Shown: positions 10,160 to 18,461 of the stretch, piece after piece
Layout: every line of letters starts with the position of its first letter
Numbering within the stretch: position 1 is the first letter of the stretch
Made by a program: the position numbers and the translations under genes
The notes under the pieces: generated by a model
Database searches by the model: none
What the model was told of the DNA's origin: nothing
What the model saw: the letters and a program-made list of their open reading frames with translations, nothing else
DNA from: Weissella sagaensis
GTDB lineage: Bacteria > Bacillota > Bacilli > Lactobacillales > Lactobacillaceae
Direction: 5' to 3'
Length of the DNA stretch: 64,000 bases
Assembly (NCBI RefSeq): GCF_005405285.1
Contig: NZ_BJDT01000001.1
Coordinates: 406,726 to 470,725, forward strand

Positions 10160-10333
10160 TTACTTAGGTGAAACAACTTGCTTACCATTGTAAGTGCCAT
10201 CAGCGGCAACGTGGTGGTTACGTACGTAAACACCATTTTCGTTCATGTGAATAGCTGACGTCTTCAATCCGCCTTGACCGCCGCGACGAGTGCGCTTTGC
10301 GTGCTTTGAAACTTTACGTGCAGGAACTGCCAT
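10160..10333 (-). CDS. rpmF: 50S ribosomal protein L32, cysteine-free form
   Basis: A 57-residue large-subunit protein. The N-terminus MAVPARKVSKHAKRTRRG is diagnostic for L32. The C-terminal half (SAIHMNENGVYVRNHH, then DGTYNGKQVVSPK) has no cysteine, so the zinc ribbon of many L32 proteins is absent; it is the zinc-independent type. The start is supported by AGGGAGG upstream on the minus strand. A textbook promoter lies at 10409-10437 and a terminator at 10076-10103, so the gene is monocistronic. The protein continues to the normal C-terminus and is not truncated. Confidence 0.95.
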   Translation of the reverse strand: MAVPARKVSKHAKRTRRGGQGGLKTSAIHMNENGVYVRNHHVAADGTYNGKQVVSPK

Positions 10334-10408
10334 AGTTATATCCTCCCTTATACACCGCCGTGTTAGAAAGAAGGCAGTGCTTGATTATCTAATTTTTTCA
10401 ACTGTTCT

Positions 10409-10437
10409 AAATTACATTATTTTTCGTGATTTGTCAA
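10409..10437 (-). promoter_or_regulatory. rpmF promoter (minus strand)
   Basis: On the minus strand, TTGACA (10432-10437), a 17-bp spacer and TAATTT (10409-10414). A perfect -35 with a good -10, as expected for a ribosomal protein gene. Confidence 0.85.
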
Positions 10438-10717
10438 GCGATATCCCATTTGTGATAGGAATAGCAGTTAAAAACTAAAAACCAACAATAACTTTACTTT
10501 TAGTGCGACTAGTTAGATAATTAGGTGTACCAAAAAATAGGGAGGCATATTTACTGATGTTATTTTTATCAGTAAGGTGTGCATTGCTATTTGTGTGATA
10601 ATCCAAGTTTTGCGGTTTTGGTAGCTAAATACAGGGGTAATCATAAATATAGGGGTAACCTATCATTAAAAGGAATGACAGTAAGTATGCTTGATTACAA
10701 GAGGAGACTACGAGAAT
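10438..10717 (+). other. Gene-free stretch between rpmF and the universal stress protein
   Basis: Together with the rpmF leader this makes about 380 bases without a gene. It contains the direct repeat described next. No convincing small reading frame was seen. Confidence 0.6.
10633..10658 (+). repeat. Direct repeat AGGGGTAA upstream of the stress-protein gene
   Basis: AGGGGTAA occurs at 10633-10640 and again at 10651-10658, 18 bp apart, each preceded by ATA(C/T). The copies lie about 60 bp before the start codon and could be operator half-sites. No known regulator was matched. Confidence 0.45.
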
Positions 10718-11155
10718 ATGGCAATAGGGAAGCAGTTTAAACATATTTTGGCGGCAGTAGATGATTCAGACTTGGGCCAAATGGCCTTAGTTAACGCCAT
10801 TCACCAAGCACGTGAAGATGAGGCTAAATTAACAATCGTATCAATTTTTGAAAAGGGACAATTAAGTGTCTTTGATTTCTTTTCAAAGGAAAAGACGACA
10901 GCAGCTGAAGACGACGTTCGTCGTGCGTTAGATCGTTATCGTAAGACGGCAATAGAAAATGGTGTTACCAATGTAGATATTCGCATTGCTGAAGGAACGC
11001 CGGGAGAAGTTATCGTCAAAGATGTTATTCCATCTGTAAAGCCAGATATGGTTGTGATTGGATCACATTCACAAAAAGGTACTGAGAAGTACTTTGGATC
11101 ACAATCAAGTTATATCGCTAATCATGCGCCTGTAACAGTTATGATTGTTCGATAG
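10718..11155 (+). CDS. Universal stress protein, UspA family
   Basis: A 145-residue protein with the UspA fold. The first strand is HILAAVDDSD; the C-terminal nucleotide-binding loop is GSHSQKGTEKYFGSQSSYI, followed by HAPVTVMIVR, the typical last strand. Such proteins bind ATP and accumulate under starvation, acid or redox stress; their precise action is unknown. I choose the ATG at 10718, with AGAGGAGA at 10700-10707 as ribosome binding site, over the in-frame TTG at 10691. It is monocistronic, with a terminator at 11307-11341, about 150 bp downstream of its stop. The direct repeat upstream may be regulatory. Confidence 0.92.
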   Translation: MAIGKQFKHILAAVDDSDLGQMALVNAIHQAREDEAKLTIVSIFEKGQLSVFDFFSKEKTTAAEDDVRRALDRYRKTAIENGVTNVDIRIAEGTPGEVIVKDVIPSVKPDMVVIGSHSQKGTEKYFGSQSSYIANHAPVTVMIVR

Positions 11156-11306
11156 AATAATGAGTCAGTGTTTATAAAAATGGCATGGCCTCACTTATAA
11201 GACGATTTAGGCGAGGTTCTGGCGAAGTATAGTGCCAAGCAAAATAAGTTTACATAGTGTTATTGATATACTAAGGCTTTATTTTTTGTGGACATGTGTC
11301 ATAAGG

Positions 11307-11341
11307 GGTTAGTACAAAACAACGTACTAATCTTTTTTTTT
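11307..11341 (+). terminator. Terminator between the stress-protein gene and the MarR gene
   Basis: GGTTAGTAC (11307-11315) pairs with GTACTAATC (11324-11332, one wobble) and is followed by nine T. Confidence 0.85.
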
Positions 11342-11416
11342 GAAAAAATTAGTTAATAAAATAGGTAGGAATTCGATAGAATTAATTTATGACAAAAAAC
11401 TTGTGGGGAAGAACTA

Positions 11417-11851
11417 ATGACACTAGTAACGAAATATATTAATGCTTACCTATCAACTTTAAAATATTTGAATGATACAGTGGCTGGGCCGGCAGCAGCA
11501 TATGATTTATCTTTTGAACAATATTTAATTATGCATAGTGTGGCACAACATGATGGCTTGACACTAACTGATATTGTTGCTAAACGCCAAGTCACACGAG
11601 CTGCAGTTTCACGACAAATAAAAATGTTGCTACGTAAACAATATATTTGGCAAGAAGCTGATGTAATGGATCGACGGCGACAATTATTACATCTAACACA
11701 ACGTGGTCAAAAAATAGAGACAATTCTAAGTGAACGTATCGAAATTCGCTTTGAAGGGTGGTTATTAGCGTTAGGTGAAGAACGCTCCGTTGATGTTTTA
11801 CAATTTATGATGCGTTTTGATGAGAAATTTCAAATTAATAGTAAAGGTTAG
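11417..11851 (+). CDS. MarR-family transcriptional regulator
   Basis: A 144-residue winged-helix protein. The MarR pattern is clear: SFEQYLIMHSVAQHDGLTLTDIVAKRQVTRAAVSRQIKMLLRKQYI is the helix-turn-helix, and the wing contains the DRRRQLLHLTQRG signature. MarR dimers usually repress adjacent efflux, stress or catabolic genes and release DNA on binding small ligands or on oxidation. There is no Cys, so a thiol switch is unlikely. The gene stands alone, between the stress-protein terminator and tRNA-Gln; the nearest downstream protein gene is alsS, about 440 bp away. Its target cannot be read from the sequence. Confidence 0.9.
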   Translation: MTLVTKYINAYLSTLKYLNDTVAGPAAAYDLSFEQYLIMHSVAQHDGLTLTDIVAKRQVTRAAVSRQIKMLLRKQYIWQEADVMDRRRQLLHLTQRGQKIETILSERIEIRFEGWLLALGEERSVDVLQFMMRFDEKFQINSKG

Positions 11852-11957
11852 TTGCAGTTTATAAGTGTGATGATTAAAAAATATATTTGATTTATACTTT
11901 TTGTTTATACGGACTTGAATTTATTTAGTGTATGTTGTATGATTGAATAGTTGTTTT

Positions 11958-12029
11958 TGGGCATTAGCCAAGCGGTAAGGCAATGGTTTCTGGTGCCATC
12001 ATGCACTGGTTCGAATCCAGTATGCCCAG
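11958..12029 (+). tRNA. tRNA-Gln (anticodon CUG)
   Basis: A complete cloverleaf: acceptor TGGGCAT with ATGCCCA, D arm GCC-AAGCGGTAA-GGC, anticodon stem ATGGT with GCCAT around loop TTCTGGT (anticodon CTG, reading CAG), and T arm ACTGG-TTCGAAT-CCAGT. Discriminator G; the CCA end is not encoded. The body resembles the standard lactic acid bacterial tRNA-Gln(UUG), so this is the CAG-decoding isoacceptor. Confidence 0.93.
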
Positions 12030-12043
12030 TTTTACAGATGCGG

Positions 12044-12081
12044 GAAGCACTAGTCATATAATATATGATTAGTGCTTTTTG
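12044..12081 (+). terminator. tRNA-Gln terminator
   Basis: AAGCACTAGTCATATA pairs with TATATGATTAGTGCTT with one mismatch, followed by TTTTTG. Confidence 0.9.
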
Positions 12082-12126
12082 TTTTGCACTAATCATCAAA
12101 TAAATAGCATTTAAAATATATTATTT

Positions 12127-12141
12127 TTGTAAGCGTTACAA
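12127..12141 (+). promoter_or_regulatory. cre-like palindrome upstream of alsS
   Basis: TTGTAAGCGTTACAA is symmetric (TTGTAA-GCG-TTACAA) and looks like a catabolite-response element one base short at the centre. A further AAAGCGCT sits directly in front of a -10-like TACAAT (12232-12237). Confidence 0.45.
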
Positions 12142-12290
12142 AAGCTACCATTAACGCTTTATCATAAAAAAGAGTTAGAAGATTTTGTGAATACTAACTG
12201 CATATGGCTACAAAATATCGAAATAAAGCGCTACAATGTATTTAATGACACTTATTGGAAATATAATATATTTTAAAGAGGTAGAAGTAC

Positions 12291-13976
12291 ATGTCTGAAG
12301 AGAAGAAAACAGGTGCTGACTTAGTTGTCGATAGTTTGAACAACCATGGTATTGATTTAGCTTTTGGTATTCCGGGAGCTAAAATTGATCGATTGTTTGA
12401 AAAATTAGATCATCCTAAAGCAGGAGAAAAAGCACCTAAGTTAATTGTGACACGTCATGAACAAAATGCTGTGTTTATGGCGCAAGCTTTTGCACGTATT
12501 ACTGGTAAAACTGGGGTTGTTATCGTGACATCAGGACCAGGTGTAGGAAACTTGGCTTCTGGCTTGATGACGGCAACTGCTGAAAATGATCCAGTATTGG
12601 CAATTGGAGGTCAAGTGCAACGAAAAGATTTGTATCGTTTGACACATCAGAGTACACCATCAGCAACATTGTTTGCACCAATTACTAATTATTCAGTTGA
12701 AATTCAAGACCCTAATAATATCTCAGAATTAATTTCTAATGCTATTGCAGCAGCTAATGGTCCTAAGCCAGGGGCATCATTTGTCTCGTTGCCACAAGAT
12801 GTTGATGAAGCAGAAGTTACGACAGCTGCTTTGCCTGCAGTTAAACCTGCTCGCTATGGTGCAGCAGCTTCAGAGGATATTGCTTGGCTTGCTGAACAAA
12901 TTAAGGCTGCTAAATTGCCAGTATTGTTAGTTGGTGCCCGTGGTTCTGATGACAATACAACAGCAGCATTGCATGCTTTACTAGAACAAACAACTTTGCC
13001 GGTTGTCGAAACATATCAAGGTGCTGGTGTCATTTCTCGTGAATTAGAGGAATCAACGTTCTTTGGTCGTGTTGGGTTCTTCCGTAATCAAGTTGGTGAT
13101 CAATTGTTGGCACAATCAGACTTGGTTATCACAGTTGGTTATGATGCGATTGAATACGAACCACGTAATTGGAATAAGAATGCTGACTTACACATTGTTG
13201 CAATTGACACACAAGCTGTTCAAATTGATAACAACTTTACACCAGCACGTCAGCTTGTGGGAACTTTGGCTGATACGTTGATCGATTTGAAGTCACAAAT
13301 TGCAGGATATGAATTACCAGCAGCATCACAAGCTAAGTTAGCTGAGTTCAAGGAGGCTTTGAAGGAAGCTGCAAAGCCAACCTTTACGCCGGCACAAGAG
13401 AACTTGAATCATCCTTTGAGCATTATTAAGTCATTACAAGCACGTATGACTGATGATATGACTTTGACTTCTGATATTGGTTCACATTACCTATGGCTTG
13501 GACGTTACTTTAAGTCATACGTTCCTCGTCACTTGTTGTTCTCAAATGGTATGCAAACTTTGGGAGTTGGTCTACCTTGGGCGATGGCAGCTGCTTTGGT
13601 TCGTCCAAATGCTAAGGCAGTTTCTGTTTCTGGTGATGGTGGATTCTTCTTCTCAGGAATGGAACTAGCAACAGCAGTGCAACTTAACTTGAATACTGTT
13701 CACATTGTATGGCAAGATAATTACCATTACGATATGGTTAAGTTCCAAGAAGAAGTTAAGTACAATGGTGAATCAGCCGGAGTTAACTTCTCAAAGATTG
13801 ACATTGTAAAGTATGCTGAATCAACAGGGGCTAAGGGATTGCGTGTTGATTCACCAGACCAATTGGATGCGGTCTTGGATGAAGCATTTGCAACTGAAGG
13901 TCCAGTTGTTGTCGAAATCCCAGTAGATTACTCACACAACTATGAATTGATGTCTCAATTGATTGATGCAGAATAA
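12291..13976 (+). CDS. alsS: Catabolic acetolactate synthase
   Basis: A 561-residue thiamine-diphosphate enzyme joining two pyruvates into 2-acetolactate. The N-terminal domain carries the cofactor-activating Glu in VTRHEQNAVFMAQ. The C-terminal ThDP-binding motif is visible as SGDGGFFFSGMEL followed by QDNYHYDMV. The absence of an adjacent ilvN regulatory subunit and the pairing with an acetolactate decarboxylase gene show the catabolic (acetoin) type rather than the branched-chain biosynthetic type. Start: ATG after AAAGAGG. A hairpin at 13981-14011 lies between it and alsD, so part of the transcript may end there. Upstream cre-like sites fit carbon control. Confidence 0.95.
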   Translation: MSEEKKTGADLVVDSLNNHGIDLAFGIPGAKIDRLFEKLDHPKAGEKAPKLIVTRHEQNAVFMAQAFARITGKTGVVIVTSGPGVGNLASGLMTATAENDPVLAIGGQVQRKDLYRLTHQSTPSATLFAPITNYSVEIQDPNNISELISNAIAAANGPKPGASFVSLPQDVDEAEVTTAALPAVKPARYGAAASEDIAWLAEQIKAAKLPVLLVGARGSDDNTTAALHALLEQTTLPVVETYQGAGVISRELEESTFFGRVGFFRNQVGDQLLAQSDLVITVGYDAIEYEPRNWNKNADLHIVAIDTQAVQIDNNFTPARQLVGTLADTLIDLKSQIAGYELPAASQAKLAEFKEALKEAAKPTFTPAQENLNHPLSIIKSLQARMTDDMTLTSDIGSHYLWLGRYFKSYVPRHLLFSNGMQTLGVGLPWAMAAALVRPNAKAVSVSGDGGFFFSGMELATAVQLNLNTVHIVWQDNYHYDMVKFQEEVKYNGESAGVNFSKIDIVKYAESTGAKGLRVDSPDQLDAVLDEAFATEGPVVVEIPVDYSHNYELMSQLIDAE

Positions 13977-13980
13977 ATAG

Positions 13981-14011
13981 AAAAGCGTCCAGGTTTCTGG
14001 GCGCTTTTTAT
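13981..14011 (+). terminator. Intercistronic terminator between alsS and alsD
   Basis: AAGCGTCCAG pairs with CTGGGCGCTT (one G-T wobble) across a GTTT loop and is followed by TTTT. It lies 23 bp before the alsD start, so it probably lowers alsD transcription relative to alsS. Confidence 0.8.
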
Positions 14012-14033
14012 CAAATTAAAGGAGTGTATAAAT

Positions 14034-14750
14034 ATGGCAACAGTATATCAACACAGTACCTTAGCCGCTTTGATGGGAAAAGTTTTAGGCGGGTCGGCAA
14101 CCTTAGCTGAATTAAAGCAACATGGGGATGCTGGTATTGGAACGTTTGATGGTTTAGATGGTGAAATGATTATGGTAGATGGTGAAGTCTACTATATGGA
14201 TGGCGAAGGTCAAATTCATCATGTAACAGATATGGAGAAGACAGTACCATTTGCAACTGTTCATCATACTAGTGATGAAAAACAAAAGGTTTCTTTTAGT
14301 GCTGGTAATATGAAAGAAATGGTTTCTCTAATTAGTGATCGTCAATTAGAAAATACTTTTTCAGGTGTAGTTTTGCGTGGTAGTTTTAATCACATGAAAG
14401 TTCGTTCAGCGCCTAAGTCTGAGCGTCCATTTCCTTCATTATCAGAAATCACACATACACAACGTGAATTTGAAAAAGATGATGTTGATGGTGTGTTGAT
14501 TGGTTACTATTCACCAGAATTGTATCAAGGAACAGTTGCTGCCGGTTGGCACGTTCACTTTTTGAGTGATGATCGTACTTTTGGTGGTCATGTATTGGGC
14601 TTTGATGCCAATGAATTAACAGGGGACTTAACTATTTTTGATAATTATGAATTACATTTACCAATTCATGATAAAGAATTCCGTGAGCACCATGTTGATA
14701 TGGATGGCCTAAAAGAAGGTGTTGCAGCAGCTGAAGGTTCACAAGATTAA
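14034..14750 (+). CDS. alsD: Alpha-acetolactate decarboxylase
   Basis: A 238-residue zinc enzyme converting 2-acetolactate to acetoin, which removes excess pyruvate without acid formation. The metal-binding signature HVHFLSDDRTFGGHV is present near residue 180, with the typical PFATVHH and GVVLRGSFNHMKVRSAP stretches before it. Family length is normal. Start: ATG after AAAGGAG. It follows alsS with an internal hairpin and ends at a strong terminator (14755-14803). Together AlsS and AlsD give neutral C4 products, with effects on acid tolerance and aroma. Confidence 0.95.
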   Translation: MATVYQHSTLAALMGKVLGGSATLAELKQHGDAGIGTFDGLDGEMIMVDGEVYYMDGEGQIHHVTDMEKTVPFATVHHTSDEKQKVSFSAGNMKEMVSLISDRQLENTFSGVVLRGSFNHMKVRSAPKSERPFPSLSEITHTQREFEKDDVDGVLIGYYSPELYQGTVAAGWHVHFLSDDRTFGGHVLGFDANELTGDLTIFDNYELHLPIHDKEFREHHVDMDGLKEGVAAAEGSQD

Positions 14751-14754
14751 TTTT

Positions 14755-14803
14755 AAAAATAGCGATTACAATGATTTAATGGGTTGTAATCGCTATTTTT
14801 TTA
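14755..14803 (+). terminator. alsD terminator
   Basis: AAATAGCGATTACAA pairs with TTGTAATCGCTATTT, a long perfect stem, followed by T residues. Confidence 0.93.
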
Positions 14804-14866
14804 CTACCATAGTATGATATATCTAATGAGTAATTTTGCGTAATTAATATAATAGAGGGATAAGAA

Positions 14867-15874
14867 ATGGGAAAATTAATGAAAGCAGTTGTGACAACTG
14901 CTGATGAGCAAACACCGTTAATTGATAAAGACATTGCACAACCTGATTTGACTGATCATGATGTGTTGGTTAAAGTGGCGGCAACTGCTATGAATCCAGT
15001 AGATATTAAACAATTAGAGGGAGCACAGGCTGCAAAACAAGAACGTGTTCTAGGTTTTGATGCGGTCGGTAAAATTGTTGGTGTTGGAAGTGCTGTTGTT
15101 AATTATCAAATTGGTGATCGCATATTTTTTGCTGGTGAATTAGGTCGCACAGGTTCAAATGCAGAATTTGAGGCGGTTCATGAGGGGTTGATTGCTAAGG
15201 CGCCAACAACGTTGTCAGATATTGAAGCAGCTGCATTACCACTTACGTTTTTAACAGCGTATGAAATGTTAGCTGATAAGTTTGGTATCCAGATGACGGC
15301 TGATAGTGCGCATGGCAAAACTTTGTTAATTATTAATGGTGCCGGGGGTGTGGGCTCAATCATGATTCAGTTAGCAAAATGGTTAGGGATGACAGTTATT
15401 GCAACTGCATCACGTGGCGAAACAATTGCATGGGTTAAAGAAATGGGAGCTGATGAAGTAGTTAACCACCGAGAAGATTACGTGCAAGCAGTTAAAAAGC
15501 TAGGCTACCATGAAATACCTTATATTGCAGTATTACACTCGTTGGATCAACATTTTGAGAAAGTGGCAGATTTGGTGGGGACGTTTGGCCATATAGGTGC
15601 TATTGTACAATCAATGAATCCGTTACCTGTCGGGTTGATTAAAAATAAAGCAGCATCACTTGATTGGGAATTTATGTTTGCTAAGACGAATGCTGGACAA
15701 AATATCGCTAGTCAGGGTGCAGCATTAGCTTTATTATCAAAACTGGTTGATGATGGCTTCGTTAAATCAACGGTAACGCAGACATTGGATGGGCTATCTG
15801 CTCAGACAATTATAAATGCTCAAAAAGAAGTTGCACCAGGAAACATGCTAGGTAAGCTAGTTATTAAATATTAA
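14867..15874 (+). CDS. Medium-chain dehydrogenase/reductase (quinone-oxidoreductase-like)
   Basis: A 335-residue MDR-superfamily protein of the 'zinc-type alcohol dehydrogenase-like' group. The N-terminal GroES-like fold includes VLVKVAATAMNPVDIK and RVLGFDAVGKIVGVG. The NAD(P) fold carries the AGGVGSIMIQLAKWLG motif. The cysteine and histidine ligands of true zinc alcohol dehydrogenases are missing, so it is probably a zinc-free NADPH-dependent quinone or enone reductase (inference from family). Monocistronic: weak spacing upstream, a perfect terminator downstream. The substrate cannot be read from the sequence. Confidence 0.88.
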   Translation: MGKLMKAVVTTADEQTPLIDKDIAQPDLTDHDVLVKVAATAMNPVDIKQLEGAQAAKQERVLGFDAVGKIVGVGSAVVNYQIGDRIFFAGELGRTGSNAEFEAVHEGLIAKAPTTLSDIEAAALPLTFLTAYEMLADKFGIQMTADSAHGKTLLIINGAGGVGSIMIQLAKWLGMTVIATASRGETIAWVKEMGADEVVNHREDYVQAVKKLGYHEIPYIAVLHSLDQHFEKVADLVGTFGHIGAIVQSMNPLPVGLIKNKAASLDWEFMFAKTNAGQNIASQGAALALLSKLVDDGFVKSTVTQTLDGLSAQTIINAQKEVAPGNMLGKLVIKY

Positions 15875-15893
15875 TGTTGCACAAAAGTAATTA

Positions 15894-15938
15894 AAAAGAT
15901 TGGTTTATCAGAGCAATGATGAACCAATCTTTTTTTAG
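15894..15938 (+). terminator. Terminator of the MDR gene
   Basis: AAAGATTGGTT pairs with AACCAATCTTT and is followed by TTTT. Confidence 0.9.
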
Positions 15939-15960
15939 TTTTGAAAAAATAAATATTTTA

Positions 15961-15990
15961 TTTGCACTCTCGACCATAGAGTGCTAATAT
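15961..15990 (+). promoter_or_regulatory. clpE promoter overlapped by a CIRCE element (HrcA operator)
   Basis: TTTGCACTC-N9-GAGTGCTAA (15961-15987) matches the CIRCE inverted repeat except for one base in the left arm. It coincides with a -35 TTGCAC (15962-15967), a 17-bp spacer and a -10 TAATAT (15985-15990), so bound HrcA would block RNA polymerase. Confidence 0.9.
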
Positions 15991-16005
15991 AGAAAATGTA
16001 GATAA

Positions 16006-16022
16006 GGTCAACAAAGGTCAAA
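16006..16022 (+). promoter_or_regulatory. CtsR operator of clpE
   Basis: GGTCAAC-AAA-GGTCAAA is a CtsR heptad direct repeat with one mismatch, about 15 bp downstream of the -10. With CIRCE it gives dual heat-shock repression. Confidence 0.88.
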
Positions 16023-16088
16023 GAGAATTTGGCAGTTGATTTGTATTGGGAGTAATGAATATAAAAAAGAATATAAGGAGGCCGTATT

Positions 16089-18170
16089 ATGGTACAAGAT
16101 CCATTTGGTTTTTCAAGTTTTGATGATATTTTTCGTATGATGAATAATGAAGGCGTGGCACGTGCACAACAGGCGCAACGTGCTCAGCAAGGACAACGTC
16201 CACAAATGAGTCGCGGGGGAGGCAATGATAATGGTCAGGGTAATGGTTTACTAGATCAATACGGTATTAATCTAACTGAGTTAGCACGACAAGGTAAGTT
16301 TGATCCAGTCATTGGACGTGATGATGAGATTGCGCGTGTTATTGAGGTTTTAAACCGTCGTACTAAGAATAATCCTGTTTTAATTGGTGAAGCTGGTGTT
16401 GGTAAAACAGCTGTTGTTGAAGGTTTAGCGCAAGCAATTGTCAACGCCAAGGTGCCAGGAAAGTTGCAGGGTAAAGAAGTTATTCGGTTGGACGTTGTAT
16501 CCTTGGTACAAGGTACAGGGGTTCGTGGTCAATTTGAAGAGCGGATGCAAAAGTTGATGGATGAAGTTTCAAAGCGTGATGATGTTATTTTGTTCATTGA
16601 TGAAATTCATGAGATTATGGGTGCTGGAACAGCTGGTGAAGGATCTATGGATGCTGGTAATATTCTAAAGCCGGCTTTAGCTCGTGGTGAGTTCCAATTA
16701 ATTGGTGCGACAACGTTGAATGAATACCGCCAAATTGAAAAAGATGCTGCGATTGCACGTCGTTTCCAAACGGTTCAAGTTGATGAACCAACTACCGAAG
16801 AAGCCTTACAAATTATCCAAGGAATTCGATCACGTTATGAGGCATACCATAAGGTAAAGTACGCTGATGATGCGTTAGCTGCAGCTGTTAACCTATCAAA
16901 TCGTTATATTGCTGATCGTTTCTTACCCGATAAGGCAATTGATTTGATTGATGAAGCTGGTTCAAAGAAAAATCTATCAGTAAAGATTGCGGATCCTAAG
17001 GAATTAGAAAATAAGATCCATTCAACTGAAGCACAAAAGCAATCGGCAATTGAACGTGAAGATTATGAAAAGGCTAGTCATTTACGTGATCAAATTAATA
17101 ATTTAGAATTACAATTAGAAGCTGTTAAACAACAAGCACCGCAAAATGAAGCCGCTCAAACAGTGACAGTTGCGGATATTCAAAAGATTGTTGAGGAAAA
17201 GACAGGCATTCCAGTTGGTGAATTAGCAGCGTCTGAGCAAGATCAATTACGTCATTTAGGTGATAATCTAGCTGCACATGTTATTGGTCAAGATGAGGCA
17301 ACTCAAAAGATTGCGCGAGCAATTCGTCGTAATCGGGTTGGATTTAATAAAACAGGTCGACCAATTGGTAGCTTTTTGTTTGTTGGTCCAACAGGTGTAG
17401 GAAAGACAGAGACAGCTAAGCAGCTTGCTAAGGAATTGTTTGGTACCACAGATAGTATGATTCGATTCGATATGTCAGAGTATATGGAGAAGCATTCTGT
17501 TTCAAAGTTAATTGGTGCACCAGCTGGTTATGTTGGTTATGAAGAAGCTGGTCAATTGACTGAGGCTGTCCGCCGCCATCCTTACTCATTAATTTTACTA
17601 GATGAGGTTGAAAAGGCACATCCAGATGTTATGAATATGTTCTTACAGATACTAGATGATGGTCGTTTAACCGATGCGCAAGGTCATGTCGTTTCATTTA
17701 AGGATACAATCATCATTATGACTTCAAATGCTGGAACTGGTGTTAAAGGAACAAAGGTTGGCTTTGATCAAGATAATGAACCAACGACGAATAAGTTACT
17801 TGAACGATTAGCACCATACTTTAAGCCAGAATTTTTGAACCGTTTCGATGGTATTATTGAGTTTAACGCTTTGTCAAAGCAAAACTTGTTGCATATTGTT
17901 GATTTGATGATTACTGAAATGAATGAGGCAATTTCTGAGAAGGGGCTACATCTTGCGATGACGGATGATGTTAAGCAAGAGCTTGTTAACTTAGGTTATA
18001 ATCCAGAAATGGGTGCACGACCATTGCGTCGCGTTATTCAAGAGCATTTAGAAGATCAAATAGCTGATTTTTATCTTGATAATCCAGAAGTTAAAAATTT
18101 GTTGGCAAAGATGGACGATGGCCAAATTGTGATAACAGCACAACGTGATTCAGACAAAAATATGAATTAA
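16089..18170 (+). CDS. clpE: ClpE-type AAA+ unfoldase lacking the N-terminal zinc finger
   Basis: A 693-residue Hsp100 ATPase feeding unfolded proteins to ClpP. Two AAA+ modules are clear: Walker A GEAGVGKT and DEIHEI in the first, GPTGVGKTE and LDEVEKAHP in the second. A UVR-like helix pair ([17 protein letters not shown]) lies between them. Signatures such as [25 protein letters not shown] and the UVR motif fit ClpE rather than ClpL. However, the ClpE CxxC zinc finger is absent: the N-terminus is a Gln/Gly/Asn-rich stretch without cysteine, reminiscent of ClpL. The start after AAGGAGG is firm and no upstream in-frame extension encodes the missing finger. The promoter has CIRCE and CtsR sites. 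Confidence 0.9.
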   Translation: MVQDPFGFSSFDDIFRMMNNEGVARAQQAQRAQQGQRPQMSRGGGNDNGQGNGLLDQYGINLTELARQGKFDPVIGRDDEIARVIEVLNRRTKNNPVLIGEAGVGKTAVVEGLAQAIVNAKVPGKLQGKEVIRLDVVSLVQGTGVRGQFEERMQKLMDEVSKRDDVILFIDEIHEIMGAGTAGEGSMDAGNILKPALARGEFQLIGATTLNEYRQIEKDAAIARRFQTVQVDEPTTEEALQIIQGIRSRYEAYHKVKYADDALAAAVNLSNRYIADRFLPDKAIDLIDEAGSKKNLSVKIADPKELENKIHSTEAQKQSAIEREDYEKASHLRDQINNLELQLEAVKQQAPQNEAAQTVTVADIQKIVEEKTGIPVGELAASEQDQLRHLGDNLAAHVIGQDEATQKIARAIRRNRVGFNKTGRPIGSFLFVGPTGVGKTETAKQLAKELFGTTDSMIRFDMSEYMEKHSVSKLIGAPAGYVGYEEAGQLTEAVRRHPYSLILLDEVEKAHPDVMNMFLQILDDGRLTDAQGHVVSFKDTIIIMTSNAGTGVKGTKVGFDQDNEPTTNKLLERLAPYFKPEFLNRFDGIIEFNALSKQNLLHIVDLMITEMNEAISEKGLHLAMTDDVKQELVNLGYNPEMGARPLRRVIQEHLEDQIADFYLDNPEVKNLLAKMDDGQIVITAQRDSDKNMN

Positions 18171-18188
18171 AAATATAAATATTAAATG

Positions 18189-18218
18189 AAGCGGCGGTCT
18201 ATACCGTCGCTTTTTTGT
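18189..18218 (+). terminator. clpE terminator
   Basis: GCGGCGGT pairs with ACCGTCGC (one G-T wobble) over a four-base loop, followed by six T. Confidence 0.92.
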
Positions 18219-18461
18219 ATGCTTATGATTGAATTTATAGCTGAATTAATGGTTAATAAATAAAAAAATACGAACGAACCCAAAAAAACAATTATGGAAT
18301 GTAACACAAATGAAATGTTATTTGAACTCTTTTGAAAAGTCTCTAACGTACAATGTAGCATGTAGTAAAAATCAAGAAAATCTTAAGAAATATCAATTTA
18401 GGTGTTTCTTATTTAATATAAGTTTAAGTAACTAATTTTTAAGGACTAAGGAGTACTAAAT
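18219..18461 (+). other. AT-rich region upstream of the LysM-CHAP gene
   Basis: About 240 bases with no gene. TGTAAC (18300-18305) and TGTTAT (18316-18321) lie 10 bases apart and also form the inverted repeat TAACA-N9-TGTTA. This is likely to be the promoter and leader, with no clear consensus. Confidence 0.5.

Larger units (their letters stand above)
11852..12290 (+). other. Stretch between the MarR gene and alsS
   Basis: About 440 bases with no protein gene. They hold tRNA-Gln, its terminator and the alsS regulatory region. A 64-codon minus-strand reading frame crossing the tRNA is a shadow, not a gene. Confidence 0.7.

Noticed and set aside
11160-11260. Structured RNA after the stress-protein gene
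   Set aside because: Only scattered complementary runs (TGGCA with TGCCA, CCTC with GAGG); no known class and no T-run.
11905-12099. 64-residue minus-strand reading frame
   Set aside because: It runs through tRNA-Gln and its terminator.
18300-18321. WalR box on the long LysM-CHAP gene
   Set aside because: TGTAAC and TGTTAT are separated by 10 bases, not the 5 of the consensus.
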